From the NCBI GenBank assembly GCA_016707175.1, contig JADJIB010000006.1:1-64000 (forward strand): a DNA stretch of 64,000 nt. Direction: 5' to 3'. The stretch comes from Candidatus Phosphoribacter hodrii (lineage in GTDB: Bacteria; Actinomycetota; Actinomycetes; Actinomycetales; Dermatophilaceae). Below the pieces are notes generated by a model. That model was given only the letters and a program-made list of their open reading frames with translations. It was not told the DNA's origin and did no database searches. The translations under genes and the position numbers were made by a program. Within the stretch, counting starts at the first letter, position 1. Each line of letters starts with the position of its first letter. Below, piece after piece: positions 52,701 through 62,422 of the stretch.

Positions 52701-53660
52701 CTAGCGGCCGCCGGCGGCCAGGACAGTATCGACGACCTCATGCGCCGGCAGGATCGACTCACGTTCGGTGTCCGCGTCGACCCGTCCCTCGATGAGGTCG
52801 ACAAAGTGGGCGAGCTGAGCGACCAATGGCTCCACCCCGAGTATCTCCGGGACCTCCATCTCGGTCATCTGTCGGTAGCCACCGTGTGCGGCCTCTCCCT
52901 CGATCGTCGTATGCCGATAGACGGTGACTCCGCGCCGGAGCAGGTCGACCTCGATCATCCGGCCCAGTTCCTGGATCACCATCGAGCGGACCTTGCGCTG
53001 CCCGATGCGGCTGGCCGAAACCGATGCGATCCCCCCTCCCTGAAACTGCAATGTCGACTCGACGACATCCTCGGCGCCAGTTGCTGACTCGGGGTGGAAC
53101 CGGCCCACCTGCACACCGACGGAGTGAGGGGCTTGGCCGCCGAAGGCTCGCACGACCAGGTCGACGTCGTGAACGAGGAGGTCCCAGCCGACGCCCGTCC
53201 TGATCCGCGAGGCATAAGGAGAGTGCCGTTCCGCGCGGACATAGCACGGGGCTTCGACCATCCGCAGGGCGGTAACGACGGCCGGGTTGAAGCGTTCAAG
53301 TAGCCCACACTGCAAAGGGGTGCCCGCGGCCCGGGACGCATCGACGACTTCTCGCGTCTGGGCAAGCGACGGGCATACCGGCTTCTCGATCAGCAGCGGA
53401 AGCCCCGCGAGAATGATGGGCAGGGCCAAGGCACGGTGGTGCTCCGTTGACGCGGCGACGACGGCGGCGTCGACCCCCGACAGAGCATCGAGGCTGGGCG
53501 CCCACCGGGCGCCGTGGCGTTCGGCGACTGCACGCCCGACGCTCTCGGACGGGTCGATGACGACTGCAAGGGTGGTTTGAGGCCCCGTCGCGATGACCCG
53601 AGCGTGGTTGAGCCCCATCGATCCCGATCCAACGAGAGCAATGGCGAGTGGCGCAGACAT
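52701..53660 (-). CDS. Gfo/Idh/MocA family oxidoreductase
   Basis: 319 residues. The NAD fold has LAIALVGSGSMGLNHARVI and the EKP motif in LLIEKPVCPSLAQTREV, whose Lys is catalytic. The C-terminal part has GVGWDLLVHDVDLVVRAFG, with the His in the position of the proton donor. It resembles sugar-nucleotide or scyllo-inositol-type oxidoreductases; WbpB/WlbA, which oxidise UDP-GlcNAcA at C3, are in the same family and would supply the keto-sugar for the WbpE-like enzyme at 34.6 kb. The assignment to that step is inference. ATG 53660 follows AGGAGGAAG. It is convergent with the GT4 gene and divergent from the membrane protein that follows. Confidence 0.87.
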   Translation of the reverse strand: MSAPLAIALVGSGSMGLNHARVIATGPQTTLAVVIDPSESVGRAVAERHGARWAPSLDALSGVDAAVVAASTEHHRALALPIILAGLPLLIEKPVCPSLAQTREVVDASRAAGTPLQCGLLERFNPAVVTALRMVEAPCYVRAERHSPYASRIRTGVGWDLLVHDVDLVVRAFGGQAPHSVGVQVGRFHPESATGAEDVVESTLQFQGGGIASVSASRIGQRKVRSMVIQELGRMIEVDLLRRGVTVYRHTTIEGEAAHGGYRQMTEMEVPEILGVEPLVAQLAHFVDLIEGRVDADTERESILPAHEVVDTVLAAGGR

Positions 53661-53776
53661 AACTTCCTCCTCTGGGCACCGATGGCGGTCCCGGGCGGGT
53701 GCGTGGGCCAGACTAGTCCCGTGATTGAGCCCGCCCCGGCGCTCCTGCCCCATACCCGCCCGACGCGTGGCTTGCT

Positions 53777-54739
53777 GTGACCCGAGCCCGATCGTTGCGT
53801 ATCGCGCGAGCCGTGCTGCTCCTTCTGGTGCTCATCGCCGCGGCCTACGCGGTCGTGCGCAACTGGCGTGACGTGAGCGCCACGGTTACCCACCTGTCGT
53901 GGCGAGCGTGGATCCCGGCCTTCCTCATCCTGCCGGTCGCGATCGGCTGTTCGACGATGAGCTGGCAGGTGCTGGTCGACGAGCTGGGGGAGCCCATCGG
54001 CGCTCGCCGCGGTGCCCAGATCTTCCTCGTGGGGCAGCTTGGCAAGTACGTCCCCGGATCGGTGTGGGCCTATGTGCTTCAGCTTGAGCTCGGTCGGCGG
54101 GCCGGGGTGGCGCGAGCACGGATCTTCGCCGCGACCGTGTTCTCGCTGGCGGTCGTCGTCGTCGCGGCGTTGCTGGCCGGTGGTCTGGCGGTGCCAGCCC
54201 TCGGTGAAGCCAACCCCGATCTGAGCAGTCTGCGCTGGCTCTACCTTCTGCTGCCCGTGGCTCTGGTCTGCCTTCACCCCCGGATCCTTACCTGGGCCGT
54301 GCGGCAGGGGTTCCGGATGCTTGGCCGCCCGGCGCCTGACCACCCGATCCGCAAGCGCGCCGTGCTCACCTCGCTGGCCTGGGCACTGGCGTCCTACCTC
54401 GCCTTCGGCACGCACCTGTGGTTGCTCGTGCGGGCCAGCACGCCGATCAGCGTGTCGGCGCTCCCGCTGACCATCGGCACGATGGCGATCGCGATGATTT
54501 CGGGACTGTTCGTCTTCCTCCTGCCCTCGGGAGCCGGCGTGCGCGAGGCCATCCTCGTCGCCGGGCTCGGCCCATTCGTCGGCACCGGGCCGGCCATCGC
54601 ACTCGCGGCAGTGTCCCGAGTGCTGCTCACCATCGCCGACCTCGTGACAGCAGGTGCCTCCGCAGGCCTGGCGACCATGGAGCAGCGTCGTCATGGGCCT
54701 TACCACGGCGACCCCGGGATCGACGCGGACGAGGCATAA
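53777..54739 (+). CDS. Lysylphosphatidylglycerol synthetase-type / AglD-like membrane protein
   Basis: 320 residues with about eight hydrophobic segments, from AVLLLLVLIAAAYAVVRNWRDV to LPLTIGTMAIAMISGLFVFLLPSGAGVREAILVAGL. The block FLVGQLGKYVPGSVWAYVLQLELGRR (quoted in part: GQLGKYVPGSVWAYV) is the signature of the UPF0104/LPG_synthase_TM family, as is FLLPSGAGVREA. The soluble aminoacyl-transferase domain of MprF is absent. Relatives of this form (AglD, and others in glycan loci) move or use lipid-linked sugars. Here it stands at the right end of the polysaccharide locus. GTG 53777 has no clear Shine-Dalgarno. Confidence 0.85.
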   Translation: MTRARSLRIARAVLLLLVLIAAAYAVVRNWRDVSATVTHLSWRAWIPAFLILPVAIGCSTMSWQVLVDELGEPIGARRGAQIFLVGQLGKYVPGSVWAYVLQLELGRRAGVARARIFAATVFSLAVVVVAALLAGGLAVPALGEANPDLSSLRWLYLLLPVALVCLHPRILTWAVRQGFRMLGRPAPDHPIRKRAVLTSLAWALASYLAFGTHLWLLVRASTPISVSALPLTIGTMAIAMISGLFVFLLPSGAGVREAILVAGLGPFVGTGPAIALAAVSRVLLTIADLVTAGASAGLATMEQRRHGPYHGDPGIDADEA

Positions 54740-54742
54740 GCT
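54737..54742 (+). promoter_or_regulatory. -10 box TAAGCT for a leaderless lhgO mRNA
   Basis: TAAGCT overlaps the stop of the upstream gene and ends six bases before the GTG at 54749. The spacing fits a leaderless transcript. Confidence 0.4.
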
Positions 54743-54748
54743 CGGCGT

Positions 54749-55942
54749 GTGAGCACCATTGCCGTAGTCGGTGGGGGAATCGTCGGTCTGGCGACGGCGC
54801 GCGTGCTGGCCCGCCGGGGCGAGCAGGTCGTGCTGCTGGAGAAGGAATCGGCGCTCGCCCAACACCAGACCGGGCGCAATTCCGGAGTCGTCCACGCGGG
54901 CCTCTACTACCCCCCGGGCAGCCTCAAGGCCCGGATGGCCGTGGCCGGTGCCCAGTCGATGTATGCCTATGCCCGAGCAAAAGGCATCGCTTACGACAAC
55001 TGCGGCAAGTTGGTCGTCGCCTGCGACGAGTCGGAGTTGCCGGGGCTAGATCGCCTTGCAGAGCGCGCCGAGGCCAACGGCGTCCCCGCACGGCTGCTCG
55101 ACCCGGCCGCTGCTCGCGAGATCGAGCCCTACGTTCGATGCGTCCGGGCGCTGCGCGTCGAGACGACCGGAATCATCGACTACCCCGCCGTATGCCGCGC
55201 GCTCGCCGACGACATCGGCGCTCAGGGTGGCGAGATCAGGCTCGGGGTGGGGGTGGCCTCTGCCGAGTCGACGCCCCACGGGGTCGAGGTCCACACAACG
55301 ACCGGCGAGACGCTCCGGGCTGACGCCTTGGTCGCCTGCGCGGGCCTGTATGCCGACCGGGTCGCCCTCGCGTGCGGACTGGAGCCGGACGCGCGGATCG
55401 TCCCGTTCCGGGGGGAGTACTTCGAACTGGCACCCGAGAAGAACTACCTCGTTCGCAACCTCATCTACCCGGTCCCGGATCCGCGGTTTCCCTTCCTCGG
55501 GGTGCACCTCACGCGCATGGTGCACGGCGGCATCCACGCCGGGCCCAATGCCGTCCTGGCGCTGCGTCGTGAGGGCTACACGTGGCGCGACGTGGATGTC
55601 GCCGAGTTGCGCGAGTCGTTGGCCTGGCCGGGGCTCTGGGCCTTGGCCAAACGCAACATCGTTCCCGGCGCTCGGGAGGTCGTTCGTTCCTTGTCCAAGC
55701 GACAGTTCGCCGCCAGCCTGTCCCGGCTCGTCCCGGGGATCGAGGCCGCCGATCTGCGTCCCGCCGCCGCAGGTGTGCGGGCCCAGGCGCTTCGGCGAGA
55801 CGGCTCGATGGTCGAAGACTTCCTCGTCCAGACCCAGGGTCGCCAGGTCCACGTCCTCAACGCTCCATCTCCCGCTGCCACCGCTGCCCTGGAGATCGCC
55901 GACCACCTCGCCGACAGCGTCGAGCAGGTGCTCGCTTCCTGA
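54749..55942 (+). CDS. lhgO: L-2-hydroxyglutarate oxidase
   Basis: 397-residue flavoprotein that oxidises L-2-hydroxyglutarate to 2-oxoglutarate. The FAD motif is [21 protein letters not shown] with [24 protein letters not shown], where [11 protein letters not shown] and YYPPGSLKA are the family signature. [28 protein letters not shown] and [14 protein letters not shown] follow, then [26 protein letters not shown] (quoted in part: [17 protein letters not shown]), which shapes the active site, and an intact C-terminus. It lies between the glycan locus and purN, in the same direction, eight bases after the AglD-like gene. No other lysine or glutarate-degradation gene is near. Confidence 0.92.
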   Translation: MSTIAVVGGGIVGLATARVLARRGEQVVLLEKESALAQHQTGRNSGVVHAGLYYPPGSLKARMAVAGAQSMYAYARAKGIAYDNCGKLVVACDESELPGLDRLAERAEANGVPARLLDPAAAREIEPYVRCVRALRVETTGIIDYPAVCRALADDIGAQGGEIRLGVGVASAESTPHGVEVHTTTGETLRADALVACAGLYADRVALACGLEPDARIVPFRGEYFELAPEKNYLVRNLIYPVPDPRFPFLGVHLTRMVHGGIHAGPNAVLALRREGYTWRDVDVAELRESLAWPGLWALAKRNIVPGAREVVRSLSKRQFAASLSRLVPGIEAADLRPAAAGVRAQALRRDGSMVEDFLVQTQGRQVHVLNAPSPAATAALEIADHLADSVEQVLAS

Positions 55943-55974
55943 CCTCCGCCCTGAGCCGGATAGGGTTGCTCCAC

Positions 55975-56577
55975 GTGAGCCTCACTCCGATCGTCGTCCT
56001 CGTCTCGGGGACTGGGTCGTTGCTGCAGGCGCTCATCGACGCCGGCACCGATCTCGGCTATGGCGTCCGGGTCGCGGCTGTCGGAGCCGATCGCCCCGGA
56101 ACTCTCGGGCAGGCGCGGGCGGAGGCGGCCGGCATACCCACCTTTGTTTGCCGCGTCGCGGACTTCCCGTCGCGCGCGGACTGGGACGCCGCTCTCGCGC
56201 AGAACATCGCGGCCCATGCGCCCGCCTTCGTCGTCTCGGCAGGCTTTATGAAGTTGCTCGGCCCAGTGACCCTCGGGCAGCACACGGTCGTCAACACCCA
56301 CCCCGCGCTGCTGCCGTCCTTCCCTGGCGCGCATGCGGTGCGCGACGCGCTGGCCTATGGCGTCAGGGTCACTGGCACGACCTGCCACCTGGTCGATGCG
56401 GGCGTCGACACCGGGCCGATCATCGAGCAGCACGCGGTCGCCGTCGAGCCCGACGACACCGAAGACTCCCTCCACGAGCGGATCAAGGTGCTCGAACGCC
56501 TAATGCTCGTCGATGTCGTGGGCCGGCTGGCCCGTCAAGGTTTCACCGTTACCGGCAGGAAGGTCACCATCCCGTGA
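55975..56577 (+). CDS. purN: Phosphoribosylglycinamide formyltransferase
   Basis: 200 residues; transfers formyl from 10-formyl-THF to GAR in purine synthesis. The N-terminus has [16 protein letters not shown] (phosphate loop SGTGS). The catalytic Asn, His and Asp are in [19 protein letters not shown] and [20 protein letters not shown]. It is slightly short but complete. GTG 55975 has a TAGGGT box eight bases upstream, so it may be leaderless or nearly so. It overlaps purH by four bases (GTGA). The pair normally follows sucCD and DUF6350; here about 26 kb lie in between. Confidence 0.95.
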   Translation: MSLTPIVVLVSGTGSLLQALIDAGTDLGYGVRVAAVGADRPGTLGQARAEAAGIPTFVCRVADFPSRADWDAALAQNIAAHAPAFVVSAGFMKLLGPVTLGQHTVVNTHPALLPSFPGAHAVRDALAYGVRVTGTTCHLVDAGVDTGPIIEQHAVAVEPDDTEDSLHERIKVLERLMLVDVVGRLARQGFTVTGRKVTIP

Positions 56578-58227
56578 GCAGCGTCAGCGCACCCGGCCCG
56601 ACCCAGGACGTCCGCCCCGTGCGCCGGGCCCTGGTGTCCGTCTACGACAAGAGCGGGCTCGAGGACCTCGTCCGCGGGCTTGCCGACGCAGGGGTCGAGC
56701 TCGTCTCGACGGGCGGCTCGGCCGCGCTCATCGCCGGGCTCGGGCTGCCGGTGACCAAGGTCGAGGACCTCACCGGCTTCCCCGAGTGCCTGGAGGGGCG
56801 GGTCAAGACGCTGCACCCGCGGGTGCATGCCGGGCTGCTCGCCGACACCCGCAAGCCCGACCACCTGGCCCAGCTCGCCGAGCTCGGTGTCGAGGCGTTC
56901 GAGTTGGTCGCCGTCAACCTCTACCCCTTCGCCGCGACCGTCGCTTCCGGGGCGACCCCCGACGAGTGCGTCGAGCAGATCGACATCGGTGGGCCGTCGA
57001 TGGTCCGGGCCGCCGCGAAGAACCACCCGAGCGTCGCGGTGCTCACCAGCCCCGCGCAGTATGCCGCCGCGCTGGCTGCCGTCCGCTCCGGCGGGTTCAC
57101 CTTCGCGGCCCGCCAGCGGCTGGCGGCCGAGGCGTTCGCCCACACCGCGGCATACGACGTCGCGGTGGCCTCGTGGATGGGCAGCGGTGCCTACGCTGAC
57201 ACGACCGACGGGACCGGGTTCGCGGCCTTCGCGGGGGCGACGTTCACGCGGGCCGCGGGGCTGCGCTACGGCGAGAACCCGCACCAGCAGGCGGCGCTCT
57301 ATCTCAGTGGCGCGCCCGGCATCGCCTCGGCGACCCAGCTGCACGGCAAGGAGATGTCCTACAACAACTACGTCGACGCGGACGCGGCGCTGCGGGCCTG
57401 CCGTGACCATGGCGGCCTGCCGACCTGCGCGATCATCAAGCACGCCAACCCGTGTGGGATCGCCGTGGGGACGGAGGAAGGCGGGATCGCCCAGGCGCAC
57501 CGCCGGGCGCACGCCTGCGACCCGGTGTCGGCCTTCGGCGGCGTTATCGCCGTCAACCGGCCGGTGACGCTGGAGATGGCCGAGACGGTCAAGGACATCT
57601 TCACCGAGGTGGTCGTGGCGCCGAGTTTCGATGACGACGCACTGGCCGTGCTGACGGCCAAGAAGAACATCCGACTGCTCACCGTCGACTTCGCCGCGCT
57701 CGATGCAGCGGCGGCCGGTGACGGGGCTGGGCAGCCGAAACCCGGCCGGTATCAGGCGGATTGCTCGCTCAGAGCATTGACCGGCTGGACGCCGTGGTGC
57801 GCGACGAGTCGGGGCCGCGACGGGTGGTGACGACCCGGCATACTGGACGCTCGCCTGTGGTGAGCCCGCGGACGAGGCGACCTTGGCCGACCTCGCCTTC
57901 GCCTGGCGCGCGGTGCGCGCGGTGAAGTCCAACGCGATCCTGCTGGCCCGCGACGGTGCCTCGGTGGGCATCGGGATGGGCCAGGTCAACCGAGTCGACT
58001 CGTGCCACCTCGCGGTCTCGCGGGCGGGGAGGAGCGGGCGCCCGGCGCGGTCGCCGCGTCCGGACGCGTTCTTCCCGTTCGCCGACGGGCCGCAGATCCT
58101 CCTCGACGCCGGGGTGCGCGGCGATCGTCCAGCCGGGCGGGTCGATGCGCGACGCCAGACCATCGCGGCGGCGACGGCCGCCGGGGTGACGATGTACCTC
58201 ACCGGGACCCGCCACTTCGCCCACTGA
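56574..58227 (+). CDS. purH: Bifunctional AICAR transformylase / IMP cyclohydrolase, frameshifted in the last third
   Basis: Catalyses the last two steps to IMP. The cyclohydrolase part is intact: [53 protein letters not shown] and [13 protein letters not shown]. The transformylase part begins [15 protein letters not shown] and [15 protein letters not shown], has the catalytic Lys-His in [13 protein letters not shown], and runs to about 57750. Then it is spread over frames: [18 protein letters not shown], then [16 protein letters not shown], then [50 protein letters not shown] and finally [11 protein letters not shown] with the stop at 58225-58227. At least five shifts lie between 57.76 and 58.15 kb, often in G/C runs. 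Length overall is normal, so this is most likely error. Confidence 0.95.
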
Positions 58228-58242
58228 TCTCGACGAGACCAA

Positions 58243-59300
58243 TCACTCGTAGAGGACGTACTCCGGCTGGGGCGTGAGCGCGAGGACCTCTGCCGGGGGC
58301 CATGAGCGGTCCGATCTGGGCGTCTTCGTCGTAGAAGAGTTTGAACCCCTTGTGGACGTGATCGGGGTTTCGGCGACGATCGAGCGCCACGTCGCCGCCT
58401 TCTGCGCCCGGCTCCCGATCCCGTCGACCGGCACGACGAGGGTCACCCCGGGATGCGGCTGCAGGCCGGAGGGCCCGCGCACGATCGACCGGCTGAGTTG
58501 GTGATAGACCATGACCTTCTCCGGCAGTCGGTTTGCGGCGACGATCCCGCGACGTATGCCGCGATCGCATCGAGCTCGCGCGCCGGTCGTCCGGCCGAAC
58601 ACCTTCCGGGGACCTGCCCGGCCGTGACCGCCCACTCCGGGTCGAGCGCGAGGCCCACGTCCGGCTCGCGCAGCCGGGGCTCCAGTGCTTGACCTCGTCG
58701 AGGAAGGCCGCCCGGCCGGGCTGGATGTTGAGCAGGAGGATGGCGCCGTGCCGTCGGGCCGCCTCGAGATGACGCCGAACGACGCCCTCGTCGATCCGGG
58801 TCCGGTAGAGCCCGTCGGCCCCGGGCCGGCTGTGGACCACAGTGGCGATGAGTTCGAAAACGGGAGTGGGCGGCGCCCGGCGGCATACTCGCCGGCGAGG
58901 GCGGTGATGTCGGCGCCCCGCTCGTCGAGGTTGCCGACCACGAGGCGGCCCGGCAAGCGCCCCCGGATAACGAGAACCCCACGAGGCGGCGATCAGGGAA
59001 GACCGTCGTGCCGCCGCCGGGCAGCGTCAGTGCGGGGTCGGTGGGGGAATGGGTGGGGCGTCGGCGGCGGCGGGGCTGTGGGAGTGAGCGTCGCGGTCGC
59101 TGTGGGCTGGCCCGTACCGACCGTCAGGACAGGCACGGAGAATTCGCCCCGAGACGCCGCGCCGGTGGGGACCAGACGGCTGTTGGCCTGAGCCGTCCGG
59201 CGCTGTCGAGCACGCTGTCAGGATGAGTGCGAGTGCGACTGCGGGTGAGGGGGAAGGCGCCGAGCGCAGCGCGGACGGGCAAGCCGTGAGCGGGCGGCAT
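58243..59300 (-). pseudogene. Lipoprotein of a conserved actinobacterial TIM-barrel-like family, several frameshifts
   Basis: Read backwards from about 59300, one frame gives a lipobox stretch (VALALILTACSTAPDG), others give TVFPDRRLVGFS, then VGNLDERGADITALAGEYAAG, then RTRIDEGVVRRHLEAARRHGAILLLNIQPGRA, DVGLALDPEWAV, then EKVMVYHQLSRSIV, VDGIGSRAQKA, GFKLFYDEDAQIG and finally PQPEYVLYE. In order these make one protein of about 350 residues that I recognise as a secreted family of unknown function with a beta/alpha-barrel look, but at least five shifts break it here. Its stop lies 15 bases from the convergent purH stop. The order and spacing of the blocks are normal, so sequence error is again likely. 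I mark it as a pseudogene because no long frame remains. Confidence 0.6.
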
Positions 59301-59398
59301 ACCAGTCGGTCTGCGGTGGGCGTGCTGCCTCGGAGGGTGGCGGGTGGTGAACCATCCACGCTACGGGGTGGGGTGCGCCGACATGGAAGGATTGGCGC

Positions 59399-60269
59399 AT
59401 GACGGCGCAGATCCTCGACGGCAAAGCCACGCTCACCACGGTCAAGGCCGAGTTGGCGGCACGGGGTGGCGGCGGTCGCCGAGCGCGGAATCGTTCCGGG
59501 CCTCGGCACCGTTCTTGTCGGTGACGACCCCGGGCAGTCAGTGGTATGTCGGGGCCAAACACCAGGACTGCGCCGAGTTGGGCATCCGCAGCATCCGCCG
59601 AGATTTGCTGGCGACGGCGACCCAGGCCGAGGTCGAGGCCGTCATCGACGAGCTCAACGCCGACCCGGGGTGCACAGGCTTCCTCGTCCAGCAGCCGACC
59701 GGGTTGGACGAGATGGCGCTGCTCTCGCGGGTCGACCCGGCCAAGGACGTTGACGGCCTGCACCCGATGAACCTGGGCTGGCTCGTCCTGGGCCGTCCGG
59801 CACCGCTGCCGTGCACGCCCATGGGGGTCATTGAGTTGCTGCGTCGCTTCGGAGTGCCGATCGCGGGCGCGAAGGTCTGCGTCGTCGGTCGTGGCCTGAC
59901 GGTCGGGCGCCCCCTGGGGCTGATCCTTACCCGCAAGGCGAGAATGCAACAGTCACGTTGTGCCATGCCGGGACTCGCGACCTGGCCGCCGAGGTGCGAC
60001 AAGCTGACATCGTCGTCGCGGCGGCCGGGGTGCCCAACATCATCACCGCCGACATGGTCAAGCCTGGCGCTGCGGTCCTCGACGTCGGCGTGAGCCGGGT
60101 GACTGATCCCGCGACGGGCAAGTCGCGGGTGGCCGGCGATGTGGCCGCGGACGTCGCCGAGGTAGCCGGCTGGGTCAGCCCCAACCCCGGTGGCGTCGGG
60201 CCGATGACTCGGGCCCTGTTGCTCACCAACGTCGTGCTCGCCGCGGAACGCCAAGCCGCCAGCGCATGA
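59399..60269 (+). CDS. folD: Methylenetetrahydrofolate dehydrogenase/cyclohydrolase, three frameshifts
   Basis: Folate one-carbon enzyme, about 290 codons. The ATG at 59399 follows GGAAGGA and reads [22 protein letters not shown]. Near 59460 the frame moves to [23 protein letters not shown], near 59536 to [17 protein letters not shown], which includes the conserved Tyr and Lys of the active site, then [47 protein letters not shown] and the NADP-binding [16 protein letters not shown]. Near 59935 a last shift leads to [28 protein letters not shown] and [18 protein letters not shown]. All motifs are present in the right order, so the gene itself is probably intact. It is coupled to the DUF3017 gene (ATGA), as in many actinobacteria. 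Confidence 0.93.
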
Positions 60270-60549
60270 CCACCGAAACCCGCTCGGCTCTGCGCGCCGT
60301 TCGGCGCTTGGGACTGTGGTGGGTCGTCGGCGTCATCGCCGGTGCCGGGCTGCTCGTGGTGGGGCTCGGCCAGGTCCGGCCGGGGGGTTACCTTCTGGCC
60401 ACGGCCTGTGCAGGGGGGGGCTGTTGCGGGCGATCCGCCCTCTGGGGCGGGCCGGTGGGCTGGCAGTTCGTCGGCGCTCGGTCGACGTCGTCTGCTGGCT
60501 CGGTCTGGGTGCCACTGTGGCGGTCGCCTTCGCCCTCGTTCGCCTCTGA
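60266..60549 (+). CDS. DUF3017 membrane protein, one frameshift in a G-run
   Basis: About 94 residues with three hydrophobic segments. It begins with a basic stretch ([11 protein letters not shown]) and the helix [19 protein letters not shown], followed by [15 protein letters not shown]. The plus strand then has eight G in a row (60413-60420); after a shift there the product goes on as [42 protein letters not shown] (quoted in part: [18 protein letters not shown]). Both parts fit the small DUF3017 family, which is found directly after folD. Function unknown. ATG 60266 overlaps the folD stop. Confidence 0.8.
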
Positions 60550-60653
60550 CTCGTCTGGCTCGACGGGCCGCGGGATTCGCTGTCCCGCGCGGCGCTCCGC
60601 GTCGCTTGCAGAGGGCCGGTCAGCGCGAGCCGAGAACTTGCTGCACGAACCGA

Positions 60654-61620
60654 TCAACGCGAAGGTTCAGATTGGCCCGTCCGGGCATTGCGGCCCGGCC
60701 CGGATCGGCGCTGCGGATCGGACATGAGGTCTTGGATGGCCCGTGCGAGAGCCGGCGCATCCCCGGCTGGGACTACAGACGCGGTGGAACCTGCGACAAC
60801 GTAGTCCCGGCTGCCGTTGGCGTCTGTCGCGACGATGGCGGCTCCTGCCGCGAGGGCATCGACGAGGACCAGGGGGCCAGCCGGAAGATGGGTGTCCTTC
60901 AGCGCGACAACGACGACCGAGGCACGCAGCGCCAGCGCTCGACCGTGGTGGGGTGCAACCAGCGGAAGGACGGTCACCCGATCAGGCAAGGTCGCAGCAA
61001 CACCGTTGGCTACGGCGTCGGGAACGCTGATCACGGCGGCGACAGGGGCGATCTCTCAGGGCCGCGACGAGGGGTGTCCCAATCGCGATGGGCTTGACCG
61101 CTGGCGTAGACGAAGGAGGCGGGCAGCGCAAACGGAAGTGGATCTCCAAAGTCGGATGTGCTGCCCGCAGAGGGAAAGTGGATGAATGACGTTCGCGCGC
61201 TCGGCACCAGGAAGTGCTCATGCAGCCACGCGATGTCGCCGGTTCGAATGAAGGCCCAACGGTCGACTCCACCTAGCGCCCACCGTTGCGCTGCCGGGTA
61301 CTGGGCACTGGCTGGGCACGGAAATCACTCACGACAAGGTGGTCGGGCCCAAGCCGCGGCGCGGAGCCTTCGCATCGCCCTGCCACGGAAGGCTTGCGCG
61401 CCCACGGTGCGCAACACAAGCCCCTGGGATCGCCGCGCGGCCCACATGACGCAGGACGTCCATGCTCAGGTGAACCAGTCGAGTTCGCCGCCCGACTCCC
61501 CAGATCTGATCGCATGCGGACCACACGAACGTCTCCCGCAGCGGCCTCGAAAGCTGAGACCACGACATCGGGCGTGGTCCACGCCACAGCCACGATGATG
61601 CCGTCGTGGCTCTCAGCCAC
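60654..61620 (-). pseudogene. Glycosyltransferase of GT4-like type, frameshifted
   Basis: The last 120 codons (61034-60654) are clean: ISVPDAVANGVAATLPDRVTVLP, then ALKDTHLPAGPLVLVDALAAGAAIVATDANGSRDYVV (quoted in part: LPAGPLVLVDALAAGAAIV), the donor-binding helix of GT-B transferases. Upstream, in other frames, come IIVAVAWTTPDVVVSAFEAA near 61600, FVWSACDQIW near 61520, and DRWAFIRTGDIAWLHEHF with FVYASGQAHRDWDT at 61260-61080, which together give an N-terminal domain of normal length. Three or more shifts separate them. The reading order is that of one gene, starting near 61620, in the stop of the FkbM gene. It could be intact in the cell. The glycan it serves is unknown. Confidence 0.6.
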
Positions 61621-62381
61621 GTGTGGATCCGGACCGCGCGAAGATGCCGTCGTATTGGATGACGTTGTGTGAAGTTGGGTCGGTGAAGCCCCGCACGAGT
61701 GCCACCGGGAAGAGCCCGGCTCGTCGGAGCTGCGCGATCACCTCTTCCATGAGGGCTTGACCCGCATAGAGCTCGACCGTGGACAATTCACACTCAACGA
61801 CGCTGCAGCTTTCCAGGGTGCGTGCTGCGCCCCTCAAAACGTCGCCTTCGAAACCCTGAACATCCATCTTGAGGAGGAGTCCCTTCGCGTCAGCGGGCGA
61901 CGCGAAGGGACCGAATGCATCGAGGGTTTGAGTATCGACCTCGACCTCGTGGTTCTTTTGCATGAAGGCGTAGTCCGCGGTGGGCACCAACAACGACGTA
62001 CTCTGCGAGTCATCCGTAACGTGCAGGGTCATCCTGCCCTCGCTCGAGGTGAGAGCCACCTCATGCACCGTCCAGGCAGGGCGACCGGCCGCTGTCGCTC
62101 GCAACTCCTTAGCCGCACGGGGATTGGGCTCCAATGAGGTAACCAGCCCTTGATACCCACTCGCCAGCAGCGCCTTCGCGTACTGCCCGGTGTTCGCGCC
62201 GACGTCGGGACATGGCCGATCGAGTGCGTGCGAATAAGCCGCTCCCCGGTGCGCAGCCAGTCGTGGTAGGTCGGCTCGACCGCGAAGCCTCGGCGATCCC
62301 AAACACGTCTGCGGCGAGGCGACGTCGAGCGTCACGATCACCGAGAAGTGCTCGAGACAGGGTCCAATCCGAGGCTGCCAT
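61613..62381 (-). CDS. FkbM-family methyltransferase, N-terminal part frameshifted
   Basis: SAM-dependent O-methyltransferase, about 256 codons. The N-terminus from ATG 62381 reads [27 protein letters not shown]; two shifts near 62290 and 62215 lead to [21 protein letters not shown], the SAM-binding loop, followed by [14 protein letters not shown] and [17 protein letters not shown]. The FkbM block [35 protein letters not shown] (quoted in part: [18 protein letters not shown]) is intact, as is [13 protein letters not shown]. Family members methylate sugar hydroxyls in natural products and surface glycans. It overlaps the glycosyltransferase downstream by eight bases, so the pair probably decorates one glycan, apart from the main locus. 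Confidence 0.85.
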
Positions 62382-62422
62382 CTCCTTCTGCGACTCCCGT
62401 CGTAGTCATGGCCCAACTGGTC

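Noticed and set aside
30105..56000. A phage or integrative element as carrier of the glycan locus
   Set aside because: No integrase, transposase, tRNA, direct repeat at the borders or phage structural gene was found.
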